Source: DASQFQ01 sp039934455 (lineage in GTDB: Bacteria > Actinomycetota > Thermoleophilia > Solirubrobacterales > Solirubrobacteraceae). Taken from it: a stretch of DNA of 19,097 nt. Below the pieces are notes generated by a model. The model saw only the letters and a list, made by a program, of their open reading frames with translations. It had not been told where the DNA came from and searched no databases. The stretch lies in contig JBDTMF010000076.1 of NCBI GenBank assembly GCA_039934455.1, positions 1-19,097 of the forward strand, given 5' to 3'. Position 1 is the stretch's first letter. The number at the start of each line of letters is the position of its first letter. Shown here in pieces: positions 7,343 to 14,331 of this stretch. A program made the position numbers and the translations under genes.

Positions 7343-7998
7343 CCGATCCGCTCGTGACGCGCGTGCTGCTCGCGGACGATCACCCGGTCGTCCGCCACGG
7401 GCTGCGGGAGCTCCTCAGCGACGAGCCCGACTTCCAGGTCGTGGCCGAGGTCGACGATGGGGCCGAGGCGGTCAAGCGTGCGCTCGCCGACGACGTGGAA
7501 CTGGCGATCCTCGATGTGACCATGCCGCGCATGACGGGTCTCCAGGCAGCGCGTGAGCTCGCGGCACGGAAGCCTGCGCTGCGGATCCTGATGCTCTCGA
7601 TGCACGAGAACGAGCAGTTCCTGTTCGAGGCGCTGCGCGCGGGAGCATCGGGATACGTGCTCAAGACGGCCGCCGATCGAGACCTCGTCAATGCCTGTCG
7701 CGCGACCATGCGAGGTGAGACGTTCCTGTATGCGGGAGCGGTGGCGGCTCTGGTCCGCGAGCACCTCGAGCGCGCCCGCGGGGGCGATGCCGCGTCGCTG
7801 GATCCGCTTACGCCGCGCGAGCTCGAGGTGGTCAAGCTCGTGGCGGAGGGGTATACCAGCGACGAGATCGCCGCGATGCTCTTCATCAGCCGCAAGACCG
7901 TCGATCGTCACCGCGCGAACATCCTCGAGAAGCTCGGCATGCGCGACCGCGTCGACCTGACGCGCTATGCCATCCGGCGTGGGCTCATCACGCCGTAG
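7339..7998 (+). CDS. NarL/FixJ-family response regulator
   Basis: This 219-aa protein has an N-terminal receiver with acidic pair ADD (residues 12-14), phospho-acceptor Asp59 in LAILDVTMPRMTG, and Lys in GYVLKTAADRDL. The C-terminal LuxR-type HTH reads LTPRELEVVKLVAEGYTSDE, then ISRKTVDRHRANILEKLGMR. It starts inside the kinase stop codon, with AGGGACGG upstream, so kinase and regulator are made together. It is closely similar to the regulator at 9875-10528, especially in the output helix (EKLGMRDRV.LTRYAIRRGL), so the two may recognise related DNA sites. The regulon is not visible; nearby stress and respiratory genes are candidates by analogy with DosR. Confidence 0.95.
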   Translation: MTDPLVTRVLLADDHPVVRHGLRELLSDEPDFQVVAEVDDGAEAVKRALADDVELAILDVTMPRMTGLQAARELAARKPALRILMLSMHENEQFLFEALRAGASGYVLKTAADRDLVNACRATMRGETFLYAGAVAALVREHLERARGGDAASLDPLTPRELEVVKLVAEGYTSDEIAAMLFISRKTVDRHRANILEKLGMRDRVDLTRYAIRRGLITP

Positions 7999-8086
7999 CC
8001 TCGCGCGGCCGTGGGTGATGACGAGGGGGAGGATCGGGATTCCCACCCATTGTCCGTTCGCGCGCGAGCGACAAGGCTCCCGGGTG

Positions 8087-8683
8087 ATGCAGTCGCCAGC
8101 CGTCAGCGTGCTCGTCGTCGACGACCATCCCGCCTTGCGGGCTGGACTCGAGCGCCTACTCGACCAAGAGCCCGGCTATCGCCTGCTTGGCGCCGTCTCG
8201 AGCGAGAAGGAGCTCGCGATCGCTCTTGGCCACCGGCAGCCTGACGTGGTGATCCTCGATTACGCGCTCCGCCGCGGCGATGGTCTGAGCGCCTGCTTTC
8301 GCCTCAAGCAACTCCCGCGGCCGCCCGGCGTCATCATCTACTCGGCCTACGTCGATCACGTCTTCGCGGTACCCGCGACGATCGCCCAGGCCGACGCGAT
8401 CGTCTCCAAGAACGCTCCCGTCGAGGTGCTCTTGACCGCCATCGACGCCGTCGCCGCCGGCGAAGCAGAGCTGCGCTCGCCGGATCCCGAAGCGATGGAG
8501 GCAGCCTCGTCCCGACTGGGTTCTGAGGATCTTCCGATCCTCGGAATGCTGTTCGCCAGGGTCCACGTCGACGAGATCGCCACCACGCTGGGCCTCGACC
8601 CACGGGAGGTGAGGTCCCGCGCGCTGCGCATCATCGGCGAGATGCAGGCGCAGGACCGCCGGCACGGTCACGCGGCGGTGTGA
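8087..8683 (+). CDS. orphan receiver-domain regulator with atypical HTH
   Basis: I chose ATG at 8087 (198 aa), directly before the receiver; upstream codons in frame are not protein-like. The receiver (about 6-120) has VVDDHP, phospho-acceptor Asp58 in VVILDYALRRGDG, and Lys in DAIVSKNAPVEVL. The output region lacks the usual LTPRE start of LuxR domains but contains VDEIATTLGLDPREVRSRAL (about 165-185), which fits a helix-turn-helix of the LuxR or sigma region-4 kind. It follows the kinase/regulator pair by 88 nt on the same strand and has no kinase of its own, so it may branch from that system. Its stop lies 4 nt from the convergent USP stop. Confidence 0.82.
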   Translation: MQSPAVSVLVVDDHPALRAGLERLLDQEPGYRLLGAVSSEKELAIALGHRQPDVVILDYALRRGDGLSACFRLKQLPRPPGVIIYSAYVDHVFAVPATIAQADAIVSKNAPVEVLLTAIDAVAAGEAELRSPDPEAMEAASSRLGSEDLPILGMLFARVHVDEIATTLGLDPREVRSRALRIIGEMQAQDRRHGHAAV

Positions 8684-8687
8684 TGCT

Positions 8688-9209
8688 TCAGGTCGTACGG
8701 CTTTTGACGGCAGCGCGCTCGGGGACGATCATCACCGGGCACTGCGCGAGATGCGCGACCTCCGTCGAGACGGAGCCCAGGACCGCGGAGCGCCATGCCC
8801 CGCGACCGCGGGACCCGACGACGATCAGCTCTGCGTCGCAGTTGGCGGCGACCTCGGCGAGCACGACGGCCGGCTGACCGAGCCTGACATCGCGGTCGGC
8901 GCTCGAGGCGGTGACCTCGGGCGACAGCGCGTTGAAGGCGGCCTCGGCCTCGGAGAAGGCCAGCTCGGTCGAGCGTGGATAGGTGCTCGGGTCGACGCCG
9001 AGCGGGAAGCTGTCGACGGGCACGACGGTCCGCGTCGGCGTGACATGAACGAGCGTCAGGCGTGCACCGAGGCGGTCGGCGAGGCGCAAGGCGGCGCTCG
9101 CGGCGTGGCCGGCCTGCTCCGAGCCGTCGACGCCGCAGACGATGCGGGGTACGGGCGTGCTTTCGTCGGTCGGGCGTGGGAAAGCAGGTCGTGTGGCTTG
9201 CCGGTTCAT
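8688..9209 (-). CDS. universal stress protein, single domain
   Basis: This 173-aa protein starts at ATG 9207-9209, with a strong AAGGAGAG 5 nt upstream; the longer frame to 9536 overlaps another gene. After about 30 polar residues the USP fold begins: RIVCGVDGSEQAGHAASAAL, then LADRLGARLTLVHVTPTRT, and near the end ELIVVGSRGRGAWRSAVLGS followed by CPVMIVP. The G-x2-G-x9-G-S ATP-binding motif is intact (GSRGRGAWRSAVLGS). It is probably an ATP-binding cytoplasmic stress protein; in mycobacteria such proteins are induced by hypoxia. It is 29 nt downstream of the hypothetical gene 9239-9769 and may share a transcript. The chimera at 4560-4859 has a close copy of its last 38 residues. Confidence 0.92.
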   Translation of the reverse strand: MNRQATRPAFPRPTDESTPVPRIVCGVDGSEQAGHAASAALRLADRLGARLTLVHVTPTRTVVPVDSFPLGVDPSTYPRSTELAFSEAEAAFNALSPEVTASSADRDVRLGQPAVVLAEVAANCDAELIVVGSRGRGAWRSAVLGSVSTEVAHLAQCPVMIVPERAAVKSRTT

Positions 9210-9238
9210 GGTCTCTCCTTGGTTGACTCGCTCGAGGG

Positions 9239-9769
9239 TCATGATCGAGTCGTGCGGCTGACCGTGCCATGGACTCGCCCACCCATCCTCGGCGCACCGC
9301 GACGCGGTCGGGTGCTCATCCGCCCTCCTCTGTCGTGCGCGGGAGCTATGCAGGGCGTGTCGGTTTCGATCGCTGCGTGCTCGAGCAGCCGGCCGGCCCA
9401 CTCGCGCGAGGCGGTACAGCCGTCGCGCGATTCGATCAGCGTTTCCGCGGTCACTCTGAGATGCCACAGCAGCGCTCGCGCTTCCGCCGGGAGGCTGCGT
9501 TCGTCGACGATCGTGCAGTCGTCTCCTTGGCACCACTCCGCGGCGGCCTGCGCCATCAGGCGCATGGCCACAGCGAGCTGATCAAAGGCCTCCTCCAGAT
9601 GGGCCAACGTGACCGGGAGGTTGGGTACCGCATTGGGGCTGCCCGACCGTTCGCGCAGCTCGCCGGCCGCGCGCTGTAGTCGGTTTGCAGTGGCGGGAAC
9701 CTGACCGAGAGGGATGAATGCGTCTGGGAACATGCCGCAATCGTCGCTGTCCGAGACGCTGCACGCCAT
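9239..9769 (-). CDS. hypothetical helical protein
   Basis: The product is 176 aa from ATG 9767-9769, with TGAGG about 11 nt upstream; ATG 9731-9733 is an alternative start. Most of it is alpha-helical: PATANRLQRAAGELRERSGS, LPVTLAHLEEAFDQLAVAMR and LMAQAAAEWCQGDDCTIVDE. It continues into LPAEARALLWHLRVTAETLI. The tail is basic and low complexity. Codon use fits a real gene. I do not recognise a family. It lies between the second response regulator and the USP, all on the minus strand, so it could be part of that stress transcript. Confidence 0.6.
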   Translation of the reverse strand: MACSVSDSDDCGMFPDAFIPLGQVPATANRLQRAAGELRERSGSPNAVPNLPVTLAHLEEAFDQLAVAMRLMAQAAAEWCQGDDCTIVDERSLPAEARALLWHLRVTAETLIESRDGCTASREWAGRLLEHAAIETDTPCIAPAHDRGGRMSTRPRRGAPRMGGRVHGTVSRTTRS

Positions 9770-9838
9770 GGGCTCGCGGCCTCATCAATGGTCCAGCGGC
9801 GCCGCCATCTCGCGCGACCTTGACCCCATGATCGAGTT

Positions 9839-9852
9839 GGTGGCCCGCCACC
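9839..9852 (-). terminator. short hairpin after second response regulator
   Basis: GGTGG and CCACC form a 5-bp stem with a 4-nt loop, 22 nt past the response regulator stop on the minus strand. It is short and has no T-run, so it is a weak terminator candidate; the next gene on this strand starts 70 nt later. Confidence 0.22.
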
Positions 9853-9874
9853 GTGAACCGGCGCGGGTCCGGGC

Positions 9875-10528
9875 CTAGAGCTCGACGAGCCCGCGTCGAA
9901 TCGCGTAGCGCGTCAACTCGACGCGATCGCGCATGCCGAGCTTCTCGAGGACATTCGCGCGGTGGCGCTCGACTGTCTTCTTGCTGATGTGCAGGAGATC
10001 TGCGATCTCGTCGTTCGTGTGGGCTTCGGCAACGAGCTTGACGACCTCCTCTTCACGCGGGGTCAGCTCGTGCAGGGTCTCGCCCGCGCGGGCGCGCTCG
10101 AGGTGCTCGCGCATCAGCGCCCGGACGGCGCCCGGGTAGAGGAACGGCTCGCCGCGCATCGCGGCGCGGCACGCCTCGACGAGGTCGCGGTCGACGGCGG
10201 TCTTGAGCACGTAGCCGGACGCTCCGACCTTGATCGCCTCGAACAGGTACTGCTCGTTGTCATGCATCGAGAGCATCAGCACGCGGACCTCAGGCTTGCG
10301 GTGCGTGATCTCGCGCGCAGCCTGCAAGCCGGTCATGCGCGGCATCGAGATGTCCAGGATCGCAAGGTGCACGTCTTCGGAGAGCGTGCGCTCGACGGCC
10401 TGCTCACCGTCCGTCGCCTCGGCCACGACTTCGAGGTCGGGCTGCGCGTTGAGGACCAGGCGCAGTCCGCGCAGCACGACCGGGTGGTCATCCGCGATCA
10501 GGAGCCGGCTGATGAGTGGCGTCGTCAT
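9875..10528 (-). CDS. NarL/FixJ-family response regulator, second copy
   Basis: This 217-aa protein has a receiver domain with IADDHP, phospho-acceptor Asp59 in LAILDISMPRMTG, and GYVLKTAVDRDL. The LuxR-type HTH reads LTPREEEVVKLVAEAHTNDE and ISKKTVERHRANVLEKLGMR. AGGAAGG lies just before its ATG, which overlaps the kinase stop (ATGA). It is the minus-strand counterpart of the regulator at 7339-7998, with near-identical phosphorylation motif and recognition helix, so cross-talk at promoters is likely. It is co-transcribed with the kinase and probably with the FAD oxidoreductase upstream. Confidence 0.95.
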   Translation of the reverse strand: MTTPLISRLLIADDHPVVLRGLRLVLNAQPDLEVVAEATDGEQAVERTLSEDVHLAILDISMPRMTGLQAAREITHRKPEVRVLMLSMHDNEQYLFEAIKVGASGYVLKTAVDRDLVEACRAAMRGEPFLYPGAVRALMREHLERARAGETLHELTPREEEVVKLVAEAHTNDEIADLLHISKKTVERHRANVLEKLGMRDRVELTRYAIRRGLVEL

Positions 10529-11502
10529 GGTCCTTCCTCAGCGATGGGGAGCAATAACCGCACTTCGGTGCCGCCGTCCGGCGGCCGGTCGATCGTCAGC
10601 TGCGCACCGATCAGCATGGCGCGCTCGCGCATGCCTCGAATGCCGTGCGAGGAGACATTGCCGCTCGGTGGCAGTCCGGTTCCGTTGTCGCGAACGATGA
10701 GGAGGGCTCCCTCGTCGGCACGCCTGAGATGCAAGACGACCCGAGTCGCGGCGGCATGTCGCGCGATGTTCGTCAGCGCCTCCTGCGCCACTCGGTAGAA
10801 CACCAGCTCTTGCTCATCAGACAGTGGCAGATCCGACTCCAGCCGACGCTCGACGCGGACTCCTGCCTGCTCGCCGAACCCGGTCGCCAGCGCCGCCAGC
10901 GCGCTCTGCAGTCCGAGATCTTCGAGTGCCTCGGGCCGCAGCTGGCGCACGATGCGTCGCACGTCCTCGGCTCCGCTGCGCGCGGTCTCGCGCAGCTCCT
11001 CGAGCTGCTCGCGGAGCTCCTCGGGGATCTTGGCGGCCAGCCCTTCCACCTGGAGCATGACGCCGGTGAGGGTTTGGCCGACTTCGTCGTGGAGCTCGCG
11101 CGCGACCCGATGCCGTTCACCTTCTTGGATCATCAGCGCCCGTCGCGTGCTCTCGCGCCGCTCCGCCTCCAGCCGGTCGAGCATCCCGTTGAAGGCCTGC
11201 GTCAGCGCAACCACCTTGGGACCTCCGTCCACCTGGATGCGCTCGCCAGGCTCGAGCGGGTCATGCCGGCGCATACGGTCAGTCAGCTCGTCGAAGGGAC
11301 GGAACGCCGGGCGCATCAGCGCGAGGGAGATGACGAGCGTGATGGCCAAGCCTGCCAGCAGAGCTCCCAGCTGCGTCAACGTCGCCGGCGCCGACACTTC
11401 GAGCGGCCCGAGCGCGAGCGCCGCTATCGCCACGACGAGGACGACCGCGTTCGTCCAGAACACGCGCCAGAACAGCGGCGTCGACGCCAGGCGCTTGCGC
11501 AT
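10525..11502 (-). CDS. NarL-type sensor histidine kinase, second copy
   Basis: This 325-aa protein has two membrane helices (about 12-32 and 41-62) with a short loop, a HAMP-like linker (about 63-112, QAFNGMLDRLEAERR) and HisKA_3 motif RVARELHDEVGQTLTGV with His138. LRPEALEDLGLQSALAALAT follows, then the ATPase N box EALTNIARHAAA, DNGTGLP and GIRGMRERAMLIG. No separate sensor domain is present. It overlaps its response regulator by ATGA and begins 29 nt after the FAD/NAD oxidoreductase stop on the same strand, suggesting a three-gene operon in which the redox enzyme and the sensor are made together. Its ribosome site is weak, which fits translational coupling. Confidence 0.93.
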   Translation of the reverse strand: MRKRLASTPLFWRVFWTNAVVLVVAIAALALGPLEVSAPATLTQLGALLAGLAITLVISLALMRPAFRPFDELTDRMRRHDPLEPGERIQVDGGPKVVALTQAFNGMLDRLEAERRESTRRALMIQEGERHRVARELHDEVGQTLTGVMLQVEGLAAKIPEELREQLEELRETARSGAEDVRRIVRQLRPEALEDLGLQSALAALATGFGEQAGVRVERRLESDLPLSDEQELVFYRVAQEALTNIARHAAATRVVLHLRRADEGALLIVRDNGTGLPPSGNVSSHGIRGMRERAMLIGAQLTIDRPPDGGTEVRLLLPIAEEGP

Positions 11503-11531
11503 GCTTCAAGACTCGCACGCCAGAACGCACG

Positions 11532-12749
11532 TCATCCGGACCTCGCGACGCCCGCACCCGATAGCAACCTCGACGGGCGCGTGGCCGGTTGCGCGGACTT
11601 GATCTGCTCGGCGTCGTCGGGTCGCGATAGATACGGCGTGACATATCGGCCGGCGAGCTTCGCCGGTGGCCACCACAGCTCGTGTGTGGCGATGGCACCG
11701 TCCCCGTCCCCGCCGGCGACGGCGTGCTGCAGATAGCGCGTGTCGCCCCCGGTGAGGAGCATGGCGCGCAACACCGGTCGGAACGGCTCCGGCGTGACAG
11801 GGGCGCCGACGGCGGCCGCGATGCTCTCGGCGACCGCGTCAGCCTGCTGGGTCGCAAGGCCGCCCTGCTTGATCGGGAACGCGGTAGCGTCACCAGCCGC
11901 ATAGACCCCGACGAGGCCAGGCACGCGGCCGTGCAGGTCGGCGAGGATGAAACCGGACGGATCGGCGGGCACGCCGGGCAGATCCGGACCGTCGAGCACC
12001 GGCGGGCTGACGACACGTGCTCCGCGCAGCCGGCGGCCGGCGGGGTCGAGCTGCACATCGCAGCGGTCGACGCTCGCGTAGGTCGTGCCGATGAACTCGA
12101 TCCCGCAACCGTCAAGCAGCTCCCCGACGGCCTCGCTCGGCGCGCGACCGAACACTTCGAGCGGCCGCTCCTCGGGGGTGACCAGCGTGAACCGGACCCG
12201 GTCCATGCCCATGCTCCACGCCTGCCGGGCGGTCATGACGGCGAGCTCGTAGAGCGGCAGCGGCCACACGGTCCCGCCGGGGACGACGAACGCGACCTGC
12301 GTCACGTAGCCCTGCTCGATTTCGTGGAGCATGCAGTGCAGCGCCTCTTCGGCCGGATCCTCGCCGAACGTGATGCCGCGAGACCACGCCGGCCGGGCGT
12401 TGGCGCCGACGGCCAGGACGAGGTGGTCGTAGTCGATCACCTCGCCGCTCGTGCAGCGGACGCACTGGGCGTCTGCGTCGACCTCCGCCACGCTGTCGCG
12501 CACGAACACGTCCGCGATTTCGGCGAGCTCGACGCGGCGTAGGTGGCCCCGCGCGAATACGCGAGCCACTGTCATGGCGCTGGAGGTGAAGCCGGGATCG
12601 GGCGCGACGAGCGTGATGGAGACTCGTTCGCCGGCGAGGTCGCGCAGCGCGAGCACTGTCTCAAGCGCGGCGACACCACCGCCGGCGACCACCACTCGGG
12701 CGGGGGGCGAGTCCGGGTCGTATGGGTTGGGGGAGCTGTCTGTAGGCAT
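11532..12749 (-). CDS. FAD/NAD-dependent oxidoreductase, SQR/NDH-2-like
   Basis: I chose ATG at 12747-12749 (405 aa), with GAGG 8 nt upstream; the longer frame to 12857 adds a non-conserved leader. The Rossmann dinucleotide motif RVVVAGGGVAALETVLALRD (residues about 18-37) binds FAD. DYDHLVLAVGA is the usual second strand. GVYAAGDATAFPIKQGGLAT (from about residue 283) is the C-terminal FAD-contact motif, with the Gln-rich helix of Pyr_redox_2 enzymes. Overall it looks like the sulfide:quinone oxidoreductase / type II NADH dehydrogenase group, but no active-site cysteine pair is evident, so the substrate is unknown. It likely moves electrons to quinone or another acceptor. It heads an operon with a histidine kinase and response regulator. 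Confidence 0.85.
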   Translation of the reverse strand: MPTDSSPNPYDPDSPPARVVVAGGGVAALETVLALRDLAGERVSITLVAPDPGFTSSAMTVARVFARGHLRRVELAEIADVFVRDSVAEVDADAQCVRCTSGEVIDYDHLVLAVGANARPAWSRGITFGEDPAEEALHCMLHEIEQGYVTQVAFVVPGGTVWPLPLYELAVMTARQAWSMGMDRVRFTLVTPEERPLEVFGRAPSEAVGELLDGCGIEFIGTTYASVDRCDVQLDPAGRRLRGARVVSPPVLDGPDLPGVPADPSGFILADLHGRVPGLVGVYAAGDATAFPIKQGGLATQQADAVAESIAAAVGAPVTPEPFRPVLRAMLLTGGDTRYLQHAVAGGDGDGAIATHELWWPPAKLAGRYVTPYLSRPDDAEQIKSAQPATRPSRLLSGAGVARSG

Positions 12750-12919
12750 GCCAGGAGCCTCGCGGCACCAGGACGTGACCGCTATGAGGTCGTCACTGCA
12801 TATCCACTCATCCGCAGCTCCAGCTGTGCGGTCGGTCTGTCCGGATGGGCCGATCACGAAGTGCGTCTACACGATGGACCGCATGGCGAACGCGCGTGTT
12901 GCCGCGCACGCTTGCGGTC

Positions 12920-13115
12920 ATGCACCGATCGGCCGTGTTGTCGCCGTCCACCCGGCCTCCCGACAACGAGCTCTACGACCGCGGATGTGAGCTCGTGGAG
13001 GCGGCCGCGGCCATCCGGCACCTCGCGGGCCGACCGACAACACTGCGCGAGCCGTACCGGCCGTCATCGGATGCATCGAGGCGGCGCTGCATGAGCCGGG
13101 CGCGGACGGGTGGCT
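12920..13115 (+). pseudogene. frameshifted, truncated hypothetical helical gene
   Basis: From ATG 12920 one frame reads sensible protein (NELYDRGCELVEAAAAIRHL, AGR) and then turns to low-quality Arg-rich sequence. At about 13030-13040 the reading moves to another frame that continues sensibly as PDNTARAVPAVIGCIEAALH, then EPGADGW. Joined, these give an AA-x-IR ... AVPAVIGCIEAAL pattern resembling PATANRLQRAAGELR ... LPVTLAHLEEA in the gene at 9239-9769. The piece then runs straight into a coxB fragment at about 13116. I infer a dead gene: one frameshift plus loss of its 3' end. A sequencing error could explain the frameshift but not the truncation. Confidence 0.5.
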
Positions 13116-13190
13116 GCCCAGATCCGCGGCAAGACGCGGCTCGAGATCGGATGGACGGTCGGCGCTGCGCTGATTCTCGTCTTCCTCACG
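13116..13190 (+). pseudogene. coxB/ctaC (cytochrome c oxidase subunit II) fragment
   Basis: One frame reads QIRGKTRLEIGWTVGAALIL followed by VFLTV. The segment (I/H)GNTRLEIGWT-(x)-PALIL is the hallmark entry to the second membrane helix of cytochrome c oxidase subunit II. Only about 25 codons remain: the first helix, cupredoxin domain and CuA ligands are absent. It is directly joined to a subunit I piece in another frame, so no subunit II can be made. Confidence 0.7.
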
Positions 13191-13191
13191 G

Positions 13192-13251
13192 TTCTTCGGG
13201 CACCCCGAGGTCTACATCGTGATCCCGCCCGGCTTCGGGGTGATCTCCGTC
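13192..13251 (+). pseudogene. ctaD (cytochrome c oxidase subunit I) fragment
   Basis: The frame reads FFGHPEVYIVIPPGFGVISV, matching the very conserved (W)FFGHPEVYILILPGFGIIS segment of haem-copper oxidase subunit I, which carries a CuB histidine and the His-Tyr cross-link tyrosine. About 20 codons survive, between a coxB piece upstream and the membrane-protein gene starting at 13252. The order coxB then ctaD on one strand is the usual operon order, so internal deletions in a former oxidase operon explain it well. Confidence 0.8.
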
Positions 13252-13734
13252 GTGAGTACGGATCGCGCCAGGCTGGCGTCGTCGGTCAGCGGGGTGGCGT
13301 TCACGATCGCAGCGGCGGTGGCCTGCACGGCCAACGTCCTGGCACCCTTCGAACGAGGCTGGTGGCTCACCGCCTACCTGTTCTTGGTCGGCGGGCTCGC
13401 GCAGCTGCTGCTCAGCTGGGGCCAGGACGCGCTGGCGAGCGGTCCTCGTGAGCCGCCACCGGCCCTCCTGTGGGCGCAGTGGGGATTCTGGAACGCGGGA
13501 ACGGCGATGGTGGCCGTCGCTGACATGGCACAGGTCATGGCGGTGGTCGACGTCGGCAGCATCGCTCTGCTCGTCGCGCTGCTGCTCTACCTGCGAGGCG
13601 CGCGGCCCGCTGTACGTGGGTCGGACCGATGCGCATCTGCCGCGCTCGAGTACGGCTACGCCACGCTGCTGCTCCTACTCGGGAGCTCCGTGCTCCTCGG
13701 CACCTTCCTCGCCGGCGCACTGCCGGGGCGGTAG
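13252..13734 (+). CDS. multi-pass membrane protein of unknown family
   Basis: I chose GTG at 13252 (160 aa, MSTDRARLASSVSG...), because the residues just upstream in frame are a ctaD remnant; GGGGTGAT lies about 9 nt before it. Five hydrophobic segments follow: VAFTIAAAVACTANVLA, WWLTAYLFLVGGLAQLLLSW, LLWAQWGFWNAGTAMVAVAD, VVDVGSIALLVALLLYL and TLLLLLGSSVLLGTFLAGAL. There are no catalytic motifs. It follows coxB/ctaD remnants on the same strand and may originally have belonged to a cytochrome oxidase cluster; if so, it has outlived it. Whether it still has a promoter is unclear. An alternative is a longer chimeric product starting at GTG 13219. Confidence 0.62.
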   Translation: MSTDRARLASSVSGVAFTIAAAVACTANVLAPFERGWWLTAYLFLVGGLAQLLLSWGQDALASGPREPPPALLWAQWGFWNAGTAMVAVADMAQVMAVVDVGSIALLVALLLYLRGARPAVRGSDRCASAALEYGYATLLLLLGSSVLLGTFLAGALPGR

Positions 13735-13863
13735 AGCCGGCCGATCGGCGAAGCCTGGGTGGGGTCGCGCCGGGGTCCGCCTGCAGCGTCGAGCCGATGG
13801 CTCTGCGTGGCGGCTGGCCCCAGTGTTGAGATGCAACCCATCTCGTCTCGAAGGAGCCACCCG

Positions 13864-13980
13864 ATGACGAACCATCCCCTCTATGACCTCGCGGTCCTCT
13901 TCTCGCACATCTTCGTCGTCGGCATGAGCATCGCCGCCGTCGCCGCGGTTCCCATCATGATCGCTATCGCTCTTCTGTAG
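13864..13980 (+). CDS. 38-aa single-helix membrane micro-protein
   Basis: ATG 13864 is preceded by GAAGGAG with 7-8 nt spacing, one of the best ribosome sites in the window. The product begins MTNHPLYDLAVLFSHIFVVG and continues into a hydrophobic helix ending AAVAAVPIMIAIALL, with a short polar N-terminus. Codons are mostly G/C-ending. The stop is TAG. It stands alone between the membrane protein at 13252-13734 and the truncated USP, and the preceding 130 nt are non-coding. Such micro-proteins often attach to larger membrane complexes; a partner cannot be named. The strong ribosome site and clean helix make it a likely real gene. Confidence 0.62.
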   Translation: MTNHPLYDLAVLFSHIFVVGMSIAAVAAVPIMIAIALL

Positions 13981-14078
13981 CTCTCGAGCGACAGGGCCGG
14001 CGCCGCATGGGGTGCTGGGGGAGGAGAGCTGCAGTCCCGGATCACGGTGCGGGATCAACCGGAAGCAAGGGAAGTCCC

Positions 14079-14231
14079 ATGACCAAGATCCTCATTGGTG
14101 TCGACGGCTCCGAGCGCTCAGAAGACGCCGTCGCCTTCGGACGTGCCCTCGCCCTCGCCGCCGACGCTCCCGTCCTCCTGACCATGGCGCACCGCTCGGA
14201 ACCGCTTCGCCCGAACGCCCAGGCCCACGAA
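14079..14231 (+). pseudogene. truncated universal stress protein (N-terminal 51 codons)
   Basis: Starting at ATG 14079 with AAGGGAAG upstream, the reading MTKILIGVDGSERSEDAVAF ... PLRPNAQAHE is a close copy of the start of the tandem USP at 16539-17483, and the first 41 nt from the ATG are identical in the two. Similarity stops sharply after codon 51. The frame then runs through unrelated Arg-rich sequence to a stop near 14375, overlapping the 3' end of the opposite-strand gene at 14332. The ATP-binding motif, which lies near the C-terminus of a USP domain, is missing. Flanking similarity also extends upstream (the GCATGGGGTGCT element occurs at 14005 and 16378), so this is a truncated duplicate. 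Confidence 0.75.
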
Positions 14232-14331
14232 AGATCAGCACGAAAGTGCCGATCATCGGGAGAGCAGTTCGCCCCATGTCGTGCACCGCCAGGACGCCCC
14301 CGAGCGTGGTCCGATCGCGCGGGCGGCGGTG

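Noticed and set aside
14092..14286. 64-codon minus-strand frame with a hydrophobic stretch (MGRTALPMIGTFVLIF)
   Set aside because: It lies largely antisense to the USP remnant, has no ribosome site and no recognisable family; likely a shadow or unidentifiable debris.
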